From positions 1 to 35,166 of the forward strand of contig JANQGC010000016.1 in assembly GCA_028277515.1 (NCBI GenBank): a stretch of 35,166 nucleotides of DNA, written 5' to 3'. The notes under the pieces were generated by a model, which was given only the letters and a program-made list of their open reading frames with translations, had not been told where the DNA came from and did not search any database. The DNA is from Anaerolineae bacterium. Lineage in GTDB: Bacteria; Chloroflexota; Anaerolineae; Promineifilales; Promineifilaceae. A program made the translations under genes and the position numbers. Each line of letters opens with the position of its first letter. Positions within the stretch are counted from its first letter, which is position 1. Shown piece by piece: positions 18,067 to 26,536 of this stretch.

Positions 18067-19665
18067 TTATCTCACTTCATCAGTGAGGATAATTTCTAAT
18101 TGATAAGGATCCTGGGTGTTTAGCTCACCTTCATTCAACACCAGTATAAAATAGCGGCCGGCATCCAATGTGCCAAGAGAAAGAACCTTTTGAGTTGATT
18201 CATCAGCATTATTCGCCAAAACTGTTGAATTAGCGCATCCTTCACCAATGTCTTTATAAGCTATCAATTGCCCTATTTTAGGGAGGAAGTTTGTTAAATT
18301 TATAGTGACGTCCCCATTTTCAATCAAATTAAATTCGTATAGGTCAAAAATGTCATTAGCCATAAAATGATAGGTTTGATTGACGTTTAGCGGAAAAACC
18401 TGCGAGCAATTATTGTTCGGTTCATCAATAAAGATAATCAATCCAGGAAAGAAAACGGAATATACAGGTGGTTCAATGATATCGATAACTGTTTGCCCAA
18501 TACTGAGCACTTGACCCGGTGGAAGATCATCATCTACCCCCTCAGCAGTTAATACAAATGTTAAAACATCACCTGCTCCGCCAATAATCTCTCGTTCATA
18601 AGTACATGTAAATGCCTCTCCCGGTTGAATTTGTTTAGGTAAAAAGCACGTTCCTTTGTTTGTTAAATCTCCTAAAATAGAATCGTTTAAAGTTTCAATA
18701 GAAATTACATCAACAAGACCGGTATTTTCAACTTCGGCCGTAAACTCAACCAATCCACCCGGAGGAAGGACAGAACTGACGCTTGGGGTGACCGAAACGG
18801 ACAGGCTGGCAGGCACATCCGTTATTTGCACAATTCCCTTGCTAGATTTTTCTAATAAATTACCGGAACTATCTTGACCCCCTGTTGCTGTTATAATCAC
18901 TTCAAATTCAGAAGGTTGTCCAGTGACTATGCCCAGAAATGAACAAGCAAAATCCTTTCCGCCCACGATAATGACAGGTGGTTGGGGGGTAAACTCACAG
19001 GTAGTGTTTAACACAGCAGGGTTCGTAGAATCTGTTAAATCACCAAATTGAGGGCTGGATAATTCATTTAATTCAAAGTCAGTAGACCCGGTATTGCTTA
19101 CAGCAACTGTAAAGCTAACAGTACCACCTGGTTCAGGTATAGAGTCAGGTTCCAGAAAGATTGACGATTGTAAATCAAGTAGATCGACAAGAACAGAGTT
19201 GCTCGCTATATCAATACGATTGTTAATTGGATTAGTGCCTTGCACTGAGATTTCATTAACAAATGAACTCTGAACATTAAGTATTGAACAAGCGTAAGGC
19301 GTGAAGTTTGAATTGGCAGCTAAATTGCCAATTGTTTTATTGCAATCGGGCACAGATGGTGCTGAAACGTTCACATCTACCAGATCGACTGAATTGCTTG
19401 TATTTAGGACGACAACCGTAAATTGAGCATTTCCTCCTTTAAGGACAGATTGTTGTTCAGGAGTAATGATAACCCGGAGATATTCCCCTGGTTCGCTCGT
19501 TGAACCCATTTCTTCGTTTTCAATTTCGTTATCTATTAAATATTGTGAAGGAGCGGATTCGGCTTTTACCTTTATTGCATTCATCCGGGTGGAAATTTCC
19601 ACACTAATCATTAAGACAATAACGACGATAACTCCCCAAAAAGGAAATTTAAGTTTTTCTAGCAT
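18067..19665 (-). CDS. Secreted protein with DUF11/CARDB-like repeats and a PPC domain
   Basis: 532 residues. A hydrophobic N-terminal segment (about 9-25) acts as signal peptide or anchor. Residues 60-390 hold three or four beta-sandwich repeats beginning with patterns such as 'SVLKGGNAQFTVVVLNTS' and 'SIPEPGGTVSFTVAVSNTG'. Several repeats carry paired cysteines ('PDCNKTIGNL' with 'PYACS'). The last 120 residues form a pre-peptidase C-terminal (PPC)-like domain ending 'AGRYFILVLNEGEL...YQLEIIL'. No enzyme domain, sortase motif or C-terminal membrane segment is seen, so it is a secreted or surface structural/adhesive protein. It follows its larger paralogue by 34 bases on the same strand and matches that protein's second half in layout. 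Confidence 0.75.
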   Translation of the reverse strand: MLEKLKFPFWGVIVVIVLMISVEISTRMNAIKVKAESAPSQYLIDNEIENEEMGSTSEPGEYLRVIITPEQQSVLKGGNAQFTVVVLNTSNSVDLVDVNVSAPSVPDCNKTIGNLAANSNFTPYACSILNVQSSFVNEISVQGTNPINNRIDIASNSVLVDLLDLQSSIFLEPDSIPEPGGTVSFTVAVSNTGSTDFELNELSSPQFGDLTDSTNPAVLNTTCEFTPQPPVIIVGGKDFACSFLGIVTGQPSEFEVIITATGGQDSSGNLLEKSSKGIVQITDVPASLSVSVTPSVSSVLPPGGLVEFTAEVENTGLVDVISIETLNDSILGDLTNKGTCFLPKQIQPGEAFTCTYEREIIGGAGDVLTFVLTAEGVDDDLPPGQVLSIGQTVIDIIEPPVYSVFFPGLIIFIDEPNNNCSQVFPLNVNQTYHFMANDIFDLYEFNLIENGDVTINLTNFLPKIGQLIAYKDIGEGCANSTVLANNADESTQKVLSLGTLDAGRYFILVLNEGELNTQDPYQLEIILTDEVR

Positions 19666-19699
19666 TTTCCAATACCGTGACGTATGAACTTTTTAAGTC

Positions 19700-22630
19700 C
19701 TAGGATTTTTTGACCAGCAGAGTGTAAGGATTTTTGTAGGAAATTCCATCAAAGTTAATGACCCATATGTAGTAACGGCCGGTTTCCGCTTGGAAACTCA
19801 CGGATTTATTCGGTTCGAAATTGGCATTGTGTGCATTGTTAATCGTCAAATCTTTGCAACTTTCACCAGACCAAACAGCTAATTGCCCATCCTTTGGTTC
19901 AAAGTTTTCCATGAATATTTCGATTAGACCAGGTTCATCTACGTCGATAAAAAACCAGTCATTTTCATCATCGGCTAAAAATGAATACGTTCGCTCATAG
20001 GTTAATGGATATGCCATGCATGGAAGATCATTATCTTCTTCTGGTTGTGAGTAAAGTTTATAAATTGTAGGGAAGTGAATATTTTTTATATTAGATGAAA
20101 TGATATTAATTGTAAGGGAATCCTCGTCTGAGATTTCTTGTTTTGTCCCCGTTTCGCCAGTGACTTCAATGGTATGGGTCTCATTGTCGCCGACTTCACC
20201 AGTAACTTTTATTGAAAACTGGCATTCATAAACCTCCTGAGCTGAAAGTTCTAATGGGAACTCGCAATTTCCAATTCCATCTAAACTGCCAAGCGTGGAG
20301 TGAACGATTGATGTAATGGTTATGGATTCAGTAAAAGAACTGTTTTTAATATTTATGATTTCATTAATCGTTCCACCAGGAGATGGTACGGTTAATTTGG
20401 AGGCGGAGAAATCAACATTTATACTGGGAACATCGGTTATATCGACAGAAATAACTGCCTCATCACTAACACTGATTTCCTCGTCATTAACGCCTTCAGC
20501 AACCACGTTAAAGTCGTATGATGGCGGTGTACCACTGATGTAGGTAGCTATTTCACAAGAAAATTGCCCACCAGGAGGAATTTCAAGTAAGGAACCTTCA
20601 ATACAACTGTTGTTTAGCCAATTACCCTCAACATCGAAAAATGAACCTAATAAATCATTATACAAATCTGTCAAAATGGCATTTATCGTTCCTGAATTCT
20701 GAACGGTGATAGAAAATGTTATTGGCCCACCTGAGGAAGGAACAGTTGAAGGATCTGCATCAAGCTCGACATTAATATCTAACATATCCACTACGGCTAG
20801 ACTACTATCTTGAACAATTTCCTGGGTGAGTAGATTATTGCCGGTAACGGTAATAATGCTTGTGAATCCTAATGCGACATTTTCTTTACTGCATGTATAA
20901 AGAGCTGTTTCACTGGCAGAAAGATTACTAAAGGAGTGGTTTCCAATCCTGTTACAATCGGGCGAATTGGGATCCTCGACAGTGATGTTAACGAGGTCAA
21001 CCATATCGCTCGTATTGACAACAAATATTTCAAAAATCGCTGATTGCCCTTCAATGATGGTTTGTGCGGCCGGGCTTTTAATGATCTGAATATTTGGATT
21101 ATCTACCCCAACCCGTGCCGAATCTGTTGCAGTGGTTTTGTTGCCATCATCATCCTTTCCTTCAACTGTTGCTACATTAATAAATTCACTCATAACGTTT
21201 TGTTTACTGCATGTATATGATTCGACGACACCGGAACGTAAATTGCCAATCGTTCGGTTACAGTTAGGTGATCTGGGATCAGTCACTTTAACATTCTTCA
21301 AATTCACATTTCCAACATTCTCTACCCGAATGGTGAAAACTGCGGTGCCACCACTTCCAATGGCTTGTTCGCCGGGTCCCTTCTCAATGGTTATCCCTAA
21401 AATTACAATATCTACTGTGGATTTAGCGATATTACTGTAACGGTTAATTGGCGATCCATCATCAACCCTGAAGGTAATTTCTCTGATCGTCGTATTTGGC
21501 GATTTTTTATTATTTTGGTAAGAGGTCGTCCTCAACACTTTTTGATAATTGGCAATCGTGTCATTGCCAGTGATATTAAGGACCCCAGCATTGTAATTTG
21601 CAGATAAATTTGTACCACTCGTATCAACAGAGAGCTTCTCAGAAGCGCCATTTTTGAGATTAACAATTTCAACCCTCGCCGCGGTTAAATTTACATTATC
21701 AATATCTTGGATACGCAAATCTGCATCGACAATGATGACTTTTCCTTTCTGGGCGATAAATTTAGTGGAAAAACCTGTACCCGCTCCATTTCCATTCAGA
21801 TCAATTGCAGGGGCATCATTGACCGGTACCACCGTAAGCACAAAATTTTCTATTGTCTCCTTTTGCCCATCGCTTACCATGATTGAAATTGTAGTGTTGC
21901 CAAATTTATTTACCTTGGGGGTAATTTTGATTGTTCGATTAGCATCATCTCCGGCGAGAGCGATATTACTTAAGTCAACTAGATTGGAATTTGAGGATGT
22001 CACGGAGACACTCAAATTTGCTGCTGGGGTTTCATTATCTTCGATTTGGAATGATACAAGTCCTGTTGATGTGTCCTCATCAATCGACAAGTCATCTATT
22101 TCGGAAATGGTTGGTGGAGAGTTTATGGGTTTAGGCGTGGGAGTATAAGTCGGTGTCGGAGTATTTGTCGGAATAGGCGTTTCCGTCGGCTTCGGTGTAT
22201 TGGTTGGGGTTGCAGCTGGTGTATCTGTGGCTGTTGGAGGATTAGGTGTATTAGTAAAAGTTGGCGTTGGGGTGTGGGTTGGGGAGGGTGGCTCAGGCGT
22301 CGAAGTCCATGTTAGCGTCGGTATGTCTGTCGGAACAGGTGTTTCTGTAGGCGTCACCGTATTGGTTGGGGTTGCGGTTGGCGTATCAGTAGCCGTTGGA
22401 GTAATAGGTGTATTTGTTGCTGTTGGCTCACTTGAATCGGTAGCAGTTGGCTCCGCAGATTCAGTTGACGTTGCGGTTGGCGTGATTGAAAAATTTGGGT
22501 TTCCTTGTTGGAATAGGCTTTGCCCTATTTCTACAGGGCCTGTGAATTCCGCAAATCCCCGATTGGCAACTATTAACCAGCTTGAGAAAAATCCCAGTAT
22601 TATTATTGAAAACCTAAGGATTTTGCTCAC
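19700..22630 (-). CDS. Large secreted protein: Thr/Pro linker, cadherin-like domain, DUF11-type repeats, PPC domain
   Basis: 976 residues from GTG 22630, which has GAGGG upstream. A signal peptide occupies 1-28. A Thr/Pro-rich linker (about 50-165) is built from an imperfect 54-residue repeat. Next is a cadherin/Ig-like unit ('[17 protein letters not shown]' onward, about 170-275, ending '[11 protein letters not shown]'), then a second related unit. Beta-sandwich repeats with conserved Cys pairs follow ('[11 protein letters not shown]', 'YTCSKQNV' and '[11 protein letters not shown]', 'YTCSKENV'). A PPC-like domain ends the protein ('[13 protein letters not shown]', 'YTLLVKKS'). There is no C-terminal anchor. 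It is probably secreted and cell-surface associated, with the linker spanning the wall. It is upstream of the 532-residue paralogue in one transcription unit. Confidence 0.78.
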   Translation of the reverse strand: MSKILRFSIIILGFFSSWLIVANRGFAEFTGPVEIGQSLFQQGNPNFSITPTATSTESAEPTATDSSEPTATNTPITPTATDTPTATPTNTVTPTETPVPTDIPTLTWTSTPEPPSPTHTPTPTFTNTPNPPTATDTPAATPTNTPKPTETPIPTNTPTPTYTPTPKPINSPPTISEIDDLSIDEDTSTGLVSFQIEDNETPAANLSVSVTSSNSNLVDLSNIALAGDDANRTIKITPKVNKFGNTTISIMVSDGQKETIENFVLTVVPVNDAPAIDLNGNGAGTGFSTKFIAQKGKVIIVDADLRIQDIDNVNLTAARVEIVNLKNGASEKLSVDTSGTNLSANYNAGVLNITGNDTIANYQKVLRTTSYQNNKKSPNTTIREITFRVDDGSPINRYSNIAKSTVDIVILGITIEKGPGEQAIGSGGTAVFTIRVENVGNVNLKNVKVTDPRSPNCNRTIGNLRSGVVESYTCSKQNVMSEFINVATVEGKDDDGNKTTATDSARVGVDNPNIQIIKSPAAQTIIEGQSAIFEIFVVNTSDMVDLVNITVEDPNSPDCNRIGNHSFSNLSASETALYTCSKENVALGFTSIITVTGNNLLTQEIVQDSSLAVVDMLDINVELDADPSTVPSSGGPITFSITVQNSGTINAILTDLYNDLLGSFFDVEGNWLNNSCIEGSLLEIPPGGQFSCEIATYISGTPPSYDFNVVAEGVNDEEISVSDEAVISVDITDVPSINVDFSASKLTVPSPGGTINEIINIKNSSFTESITITSIVHSTLGSLDGIGNCEFPLELSAQEVYECQFSIKVTGEVGDNETHTIEVTGETGTKQEISDEDSLTINIISSNIKNIHFPTIYKLYSQPEEDNDLPCMAYPLTYERTYSFLADDENDWFFIDVDEPGLIEIFMENFEPKDGQLAVWSGESCKDLTINNAHNANFEPNKSVSFQAETGRYYIWVINFDGISYKNPYTLLVKKS
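22150..22440 (-). repeat. Direct repeat of period 162 bp coding the Thr/Pro linker
   Basis: The stretch 'gtattggttggggttgc' occurs at 22197 and again at 22359, 162 bases apart, and similarity extends over roughly 110 bases on each side (for example ggaatagg at 22170 and ggaacagg at 22332). This equals a 54-residue in-frame repeat in the linker. It probably arose by duplication and may vary in copy number between strains. Confidence 0.75.
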
Positions 22631-22843
22631 GACTATCCCTCTTTATGACGATATTGAATAAATTAAATTATTTTTACAAGATCATTTTATACTGTCTCAG
22701 TAAGAATAATCGACTGATCCATTACCATCATTATAACTGAAGCTTGCAATACCGTTGAATTTTTCAACGAATTTTCATGATCTTTAGGTGGGAAGAAGCC
22801 AACCAAATTCGCCTGGATTAGAAGGTTTTTTTTGCAAATTTAA

Positions 22844-24763
22844 TTATTCGCCTGGTGGCGGTGGTGGCGCCGTACTGGTTGGGCGCTCAGGCGGTTCGGT
22901 TGGTTCTGGCGGTTCGGTTGGTTCTGGAGGATCGGGATCATCCCTAGTGGGATCGGGATCGACTGGTTCATCAGTAGGGAAAAATGGTGGGGAAGTTGGA
23001 AAACTTGGTGGCGGCGTATTAGTTACTAAGGGTGGAGGTATGAACAATACTTGTCCCACGCTCAAAATTGCTCCTCTTTGGAGGCAGTTGGCATCAAATA
23101 TTTCTTGTACCGGTACGTTTGCCCTCTGAGCAAAGAAGAAGGGCGTTTCTCCGGATTGAACAGCATGAGTAATCCAACCAGGAGGGGCATTTGGTACGCA
23201 TGCGATCTGGGTTGCGGTTGGAGATGGCGTTATTTCTGTCGGTGTTGGTGTCGGTGTGTTTGTCTCCGTTGGCGGGATGGGTGTTGGGGTAGCTGTAGGC
23301 TCCTCTTGAATGATTAACCGGCGGGAATCACTTTCAACAACCATTTCACCGGTTGAAGCATTTTCTAGCCTTACTTGCCAGAGATAGGAACCAGGTCCAA
23401 TCCCCAAATCACGAACGCTGGTTTCGAGAAGGTAGAGTGATGCGTTATCCGGTTGTGAAACCGTGCCAATTAAAGTTGGCCCTCCACCACTGTCTTCATT
23501 CATAAGGTAAATGGCGAAAACTTCATTTTCTCCGGGAAGGGTTAGCCATATCCAGGCGAAACTAATGGTTTCAAATATAGAATAAGATTGATCGGCCGGC
23601 GGTCCGAAAATCGGGATGGTTGTGTCTGCCGCAGATGTTGGAGGCGCTTCACGGGTGAAAGTCGCCGTTGACACGGGAGTTTCAGGATTGATTTCCTCAC
23701 CACTAACGACCTCGGCAGGTGATTCGACTACTTGTACTTGCTCTGTTGGGGGAATAATCCCTGCCTGACCTTGTTGTGCCCTGGCGAATTGACTCCAGAC
23801 TAAAGCTAAGCCGAATATGATAAAGAGCAGAGCGACTACGGGAATAGCAACATACAACCAGCGTCTTCTTTGGCTTGTCCAAATGGTCGCTTTTGGTAGG
23901 GATTGCTCGGCGAGGATAGCCGTGTCAATTGCTGAAATCAACTCGTCGGCCGATTCAAATCGGCTCCATTCCTGGCGCCACAAACAATTTCGGACCAGGC
24001 GATAGGTTTCTCCAGACAATCCCTCCCGTTCTTCTTCCAAAGGAACCTCTTTTGGCATTGTCGAGCGTTCAAATATATCCCAGGATGACGTCGGCAGCTT
24101 TGGACGGTGTCCTGTTAAAAGCTCATAAAGAATGATGCCCAATGAGTAGATATTGCTTCGACGGCCGATTGCTTTCCCTTCAATTTCTTCAGGAGAGGCA
24201 TAGTCTAACGAATTGGATTGGCCATTCGTCAGGGCAGATTCTTTGGAAGTAACGATAATTGGCGCCCCAAGATCGAAGATAACGGGGGTGTTATCAGGCT
24301 CACGTATGAGAATATTGTCTGGTCTCAGATCGGGATCGACTAAACCGGCCGAATGAGCCACACTCAATCCTTCAGCGATATGGCGTGCGAGCAATAGGGC
24401 TTCATCGACAGGGAGGATGATACCATCCTGTCTCCAATTTTCAATAATACTATCTAGCCAGTTCCCCTCAATGTATTCAAGTATGGCAAATGGGTAGCCG
24501 TCATTCGATATTCCTACATCGATAATCGGTGCAATATAGGGGTTTTTTAGTTGCGAGACCGTTTCTGTCCGCCTCTGAAATTGAGAAGCAATACTAGGAT
24601 CTTCTTGCTCAGTTGTTTGTAATATTTCGATGAAGACAGGCTGATCGAGCTTAATGTCTCTTCCAACGTAAAAATCACTGGCAGGACGGTGTATTAGCAA
24701 CGCGTCTAATTCGTAGTTATCGATTTGCTGGCCTGATAAATCCGTTCTGTTTTGCGTTAACAT
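22844..24763 (-). CDS. Membrane pseudokinase (Ser/Thr kinase fold) with ectodomain and LysM domain
   Basis: 639 residues. A kinase-like domain occupies 15-280, one membrane helix about 303-324, a beta-sandwich-like ectodomain 386-485, a Thr/Pro linker 488-518, a LysM domain 530-576, and a Pro/Glu/Asp-rich tail. Kinase residues are degraded: no Gly-rich loop at 21-35; the beta-3 Lys is Glu46 (PVFIEIL); HRD reads D-P-D (143-145); the catalytic-loop Lys is Arg147 (Asn150 is kept); DFG reads DLG (164-166, Asp kept); and the subdomain IX Asp is Asn204. Loss of the ATP-anchoring Lys and of HRD suggests a pseudokinase that binds partners, with LysM sensing peptidoglycan as in PknB-like receptors. 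Cys522 and Cys560 flank the LysM fold. No clear ribosome-binding site precedes ATG 24763. Confidence 0.85.
   Translation of the reverse strand: MLTQNRTDLSGQQIDNYELDALLIHRPASDFYVGRDIKLDQPVFIEILQTTEQEDPSIASQFQRRTETVSQLKNPYIAPIIDVGISNDGYPFAILEYIEGNWLDSIIENWRQDGIILPVDEALLLARHIAEGLSVAHSAGLVDPDLRPDNILIREPDNTPVIFDLGAPIIVTSKESALTNGQSNSLDYASPEEIEGKAIGRRSNIYSLGIILYELLTGHRPKLPTSSWDIFERSTMPKEVPLEEEREGLSGETYRLVRNCLWRQEWSRFESADELISAIDTAILAEQSLPKATIWTSQRRRWLYVAIPVVALLFIIFGLALVWSQFARAQQGQAGIIPPTEQVQVVESPAEVVSGEEINPETPVSTATFTREAPPTSAADTTIPIFGPPADQSYSIFETISFAWIWLTLPGENEVFAIYLMNEDSGGGPTLIGTVSQPDNASLYLLETSVRDLGIGPGSYLWQVRLENASTGEMVVESDSRRLIIQEEPTATPTPIPPTETNTPTPTPTEITPSPTATQIACVPNAPPGWITHAVQSGETPFFFAQRANVPVQEIFDANCLQRGAILSVGQVLFIPPPLVTNTPPPSFPTSPPFFPTDEPVDPDPTRDDPDPPEPTEPPEPTEPPERPTSTAPPPPPGE
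22891..22926 (-). repeat. Two perfect 18-bp tandem units in the pseudokinase tail
   Basis: gcggttcggttggttctg occurs twice head to tail at 22891-22908 and 22909-22926, coding a repeated Pro-Glu-Pro-Thr-Glu-Pro motif. It is a short in-frame minisatellite that may vary in copy number. Confidence 0.8.
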
Positions 24764-25053
24764 TGCTAATCATTTGGCAGGATAAGATTGTTCAATCACC
24801 TTATTAATTCCTATTGACACCTTGATAGGAAGTAAGTGAAGCAGTCCCTCCACCAAAACCAATACATCCTAAACTCAGAAATGAAAAATAGGCAGCTTGA
24901 AGCCTTGGACCTTTAAACTCCAAATCTGCCGCAAATTCCTATTGAGATATCTTCTCTTATGCATAAAGATTACTACCTTCGCCTAAAAAAAGCAATCATT
25001 GTTTATCGATTCGATATGATTTTTCTTAGAGAATTATATCCTACAGAAAATGT
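24764..25053. other. 290-base intergenic region with one inverted repeat
   Basis: No coding frame of convincing composition and no RNA gene was recognised. The only clear structure is a perfect 7-base inverted repeat (TTCCTAT at 24808-24814, ATAGGAA at 24825-24831, 10-base gap), 45 bases upstream of the pseudokinase start. It could be an operator for that gene. The remainder is A/T-rich and carries the downstream end of the 206-residue protein gene. Confidence 0.4.
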
Positions 25054-25674
25054 TTATTGGGAGATTGAATTTAAGATTACAGGCACGCGGTTGCTTCTTA
25101 AAGCGATGAGGTGAGGCTCTTTTTGTTCCAATCGAATTTCAATATCATATTTTCCAGGGGATTCTACGATCTTGCCAGGAGTAAAATTTATGTGATAACC
25201 AAAATCGCCAAGAGATGGTTCATCTCTTGTTCCAATCAACCATTCTTCAAATTCGCCCAATAAATAGACGGAAAATTGATGCTGCTTTTTAATATAATTA
25301 TCTGGCCAGGTCCAATACAATGTGACTGGAGAATCCAGCGTAAACGCGCTTTCAGATGGAGGTCCCTTAATTTTAAGATCATCTGCGGTAAACTTGATGG
25401 GTATCGGTGTGGCAGTTTCCTCAATCCTGAAAGTTGAATCAAACGTAGTGGGAGATGGGGTGCCCATTTCCGTAATAGGAGTTGTAATAATTTCTTTGGT
25501 GGAAGATGCGGCCGATACTTCTAAACCAGTTGTACTTGTTACGGGTGCTCTTTCGGTTCTATCAAAGATGTTATTGAAAAATGAATAAGTAAAAAATCCT
25601 AACAATAACATCAAAAATGGTAGAAAAACCCGAATTATTCGTTTTTTATTCGGTGAATCACCAACGCTTTTCAT
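25054..25674 (-). CDS. Small membrane protein sharing the pseudokinase ectodomain
   Basis: 206 residues. A short basic N-terminus is followed by a membrane segment (about 13-35), a Ser/Thr-rich linker (40-100), and a beta-rich ectodomain at 103-201. The ectodomain can be aligned by eye with residues 386-485 of the pseudokinase encoded next to it: both start GPP, share an aromatic 'W-x-W' strand, then '(F)xxYL...IGT', 'PGxY', '(I/V)RLE' and a final 'SxR...I'. No enzyme motif is seen. It overlaps the upstream DksA-like gene by 17 bases and lies 290 bases before the pseudokinase gene, all on the same strand. A partner or decoy of the receptor-like pseudokinase is an inference from the shared domain and neighbourhood. 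Confidence 0.7.
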   Translation of the reverse strand: MKSVGDSPNKKRIIRVFLPFLMLLLGFFTYSFFNNIFDRTERAPVTSTTGLEVSAASSTKEIITTPITEMGTPSPTTFDSTFRIEETATPIPIKFTADDLKIKGPPSESAFTLDSPVTLYWTWPDNYIKKQHQFSVYLLGEFEEWLIGTRDEPSLGDFGYHINFTPGKIVESPGKYDIEIRLEQKEPHLIALRSNRVPVILNSISQ

Positions 25675-25996
25675 TTTTTGATTGGCAGTTGACGCATAAA
25701 GTCGCGTATGGAATTATCTCTAATCTTTCAGGCTGTATTTCCTCTCCACAATCAATACATAGCCCATATGTTCCTTCATCTAATCGCTTCAAAGCATTGC
25801 CAATTTGATCTATTTGTTCTAACTCCAATGCCTTTAATGCCTCAGTTTTCTCCCGTGTAATGAAGTCTTGAGCAAGATCATCTCTATCCGGATTCATGTG
25901 CTCTTGTGGTTGATCGAGATTTTCAACTTGCTTGATTAGATCTAATCGCTCATCTTCTAGTGTTTTGCGAATTTTTGTATAATTTAATTTTGCCAT
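25658..25996 (-). CDS. DksA/TraR-type C4 zinc-finger protein
   Basis: 112 residues. An N-terminal helical coiled-coil part is followed by the C-terminal zinc finger with Cys80-x2-Cys83 and Cys101-x2-Cys104 ('GLCIDCGEEI', 'LCVNCQSK'). The order and spacing match TraR/DksA-family proteins, some of which bind RNA polymerase in its secondary channel. The acidic tip typical of true DksA is only weakly suggested ('NPDRDD' around 35-40), so a direct (p)ppGpp-cofactor role is not certain. GGGAAG precedes ATG 25996. It is the first gene of the minus-strand group and overlaps the small membrane protein gene. Confidence 0.9.
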   Translation of the reverse strand: MAKLNYTKIRKTLEDERLDLIKQVENLDQPQEHMNPDRDDLAQDFITREKTEALKALELEQIDQIGNALKRLDEGTYGLCIDCGEEIQPERLEIIPYATLCVNCQSKNEKRW

Positions 25997-26178
25997 TTCT
26001 TCCCTCTACAAAAATTAATAAGATTACTAACTTTTTCTCCGAATTGTGAACGAAAGCAAACGCGTAAATTCGGTAAACAAAAGTGGTGGCTCGTGCGGGT
26101 GATATTTCCAAACCGAGAAATATCTTACCTCTTTATTAATCATATCAATGGATAAGGGAGTTTGGGTAGTGCAGTTTG
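25997..26178. promoter_or_regulatory. Upstream region of the DksA-like gene with an 8-bp dyad
   Basis: GATATTTC (26101-26108) and GAAATATC (26117-26124) form a perfect inverted repeat with an 8-base gap, 105 bases upstream of the DksA-like start. No T-run follows on either strand, so an operator is more likely than a terminator. No consensus -35/-10 pair was recognised. Confidence 0.35.
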
Positions 26179-26335
26179 TTACAATTTTGATGTGATTTTT
26201 GTCATGATCGGATCCAAATCAACCATCCCGTCAATCATAATGCCCTGTTCAGAGATTTCAATCTCCTCTAATGTAATGGCATCTTGAAAGGGTAACAACG
26301 ATGAGTTTTCAATTCTTTTGATATAATTCTGCCTA
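26179..26335 (-). pseudogene. C-terminal remnant of an unknown gene (possibly DUF2993/LmeA-like)
   Basis: On the minus strand a frame ending at TAA (26181-26179) reads like real protein for about 50 codons: SLLPFQDAITLEEIEISEQG, then IMIDGMVDLDP and a short tail. No ATG/GTG/TTG lies upstream in the frame before it runs into the antisense of the DUF951 gene, so the original 5' part has been lost. The alternating hydrophobic pattern resembles the last strands of DUF2993/LmeA-like lipid-binding proteins, but this is a weak resemblance. The remnant suggests that the DUF951-glycosyltransferase pair was joined here by a rearrangement or deletion. Confidence 0.4.
26322..26327 (+). promoter_or_regulatory. 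-10 box placing DUF951 on a leaderless transcript
   Basis: A perfect TATAAT ends 8 bases before the A of ATG 26336. A start of transcription at the usual distance would coincide with the start codon, and there is no ribosome-binding site. No good -35 is seen. This points to leaderless initiation. Confidence 0.45.
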
Positions 26336-26536
26336 ATGTATGTTGAAATTAATTTGGGCGATGTTATTCGGTTGCGTAAAAAACATCCTTGTGGAAGTTA
26401 TGATTGGCAAGTCGTGCGTCTGGGAGTTGATGTAGGGTTGGTTTGCCTTGGCTGCGGTAGAAAAATCCTTCTTCCTCGCGGAACATTTAACAAAAGATAC
26501 AAAACAAAAATAAAGCCGGAATTAAAACGAGATTGA
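26336..26536 (+). CDS. DUF951 domain protein
   Basis: 66 residues, the normal size of this family. It has the family pattern 'GDVIRLRKKHPCGSYDWQVV' followed by 'GVDVGLVCLGCGRKILLPR', including the Cys of HPCGS and the CLGC pair. These proteins have an SH3-like fold with a probable metal-binding cysteine set and are widespread in Gram-positive bacteria and Chloroflexota; their role is not established, although nucleic-acid binding is often suggested. The stop codon overlaps the glycosyltransferase start (TGATG), so the two are translationally coupled. No ribosome-binding site precedes the start (see the -10 box entry). Confidence 0.92.
   Translation: MYVEINLGDVIRLRKKHPCGSYDWQVVRLGVDVGLVCLGCGRKILLPRGTFNKRYKTKIKPELKRD

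Noticed and set aside
22200..22661. A 153-codon plus-strand frame rich in Gly and Val
   Set aside because: It is the antisense of the Thr/Pro linker of the secreted protein; its composition is fully explained by ACN/CCN codons read backwards.
22753..22769. Perfect 7-bp hairpin (cgttgaa/ttcaacg) as terminator between the pseudokinase and surface-protein genes
   Set aside because: No T-run follows on the minus strand, and it lies downstream of the pseudokinase stop only at a distance; the evidence is too weak for a terminator call.
22891..22926. Tandem 18-bp units as a CRISPR array
   Set aside because: There are only two head-to-tail units without spacers, and they are in frame within a coding region.
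22788..23129. Gly/Ser-rich plus-strand frame with short repeats
   Set aside because: It is antisense to the Pro/Glu-rich tail of the pseudokinase; the repeats belong to that tail.
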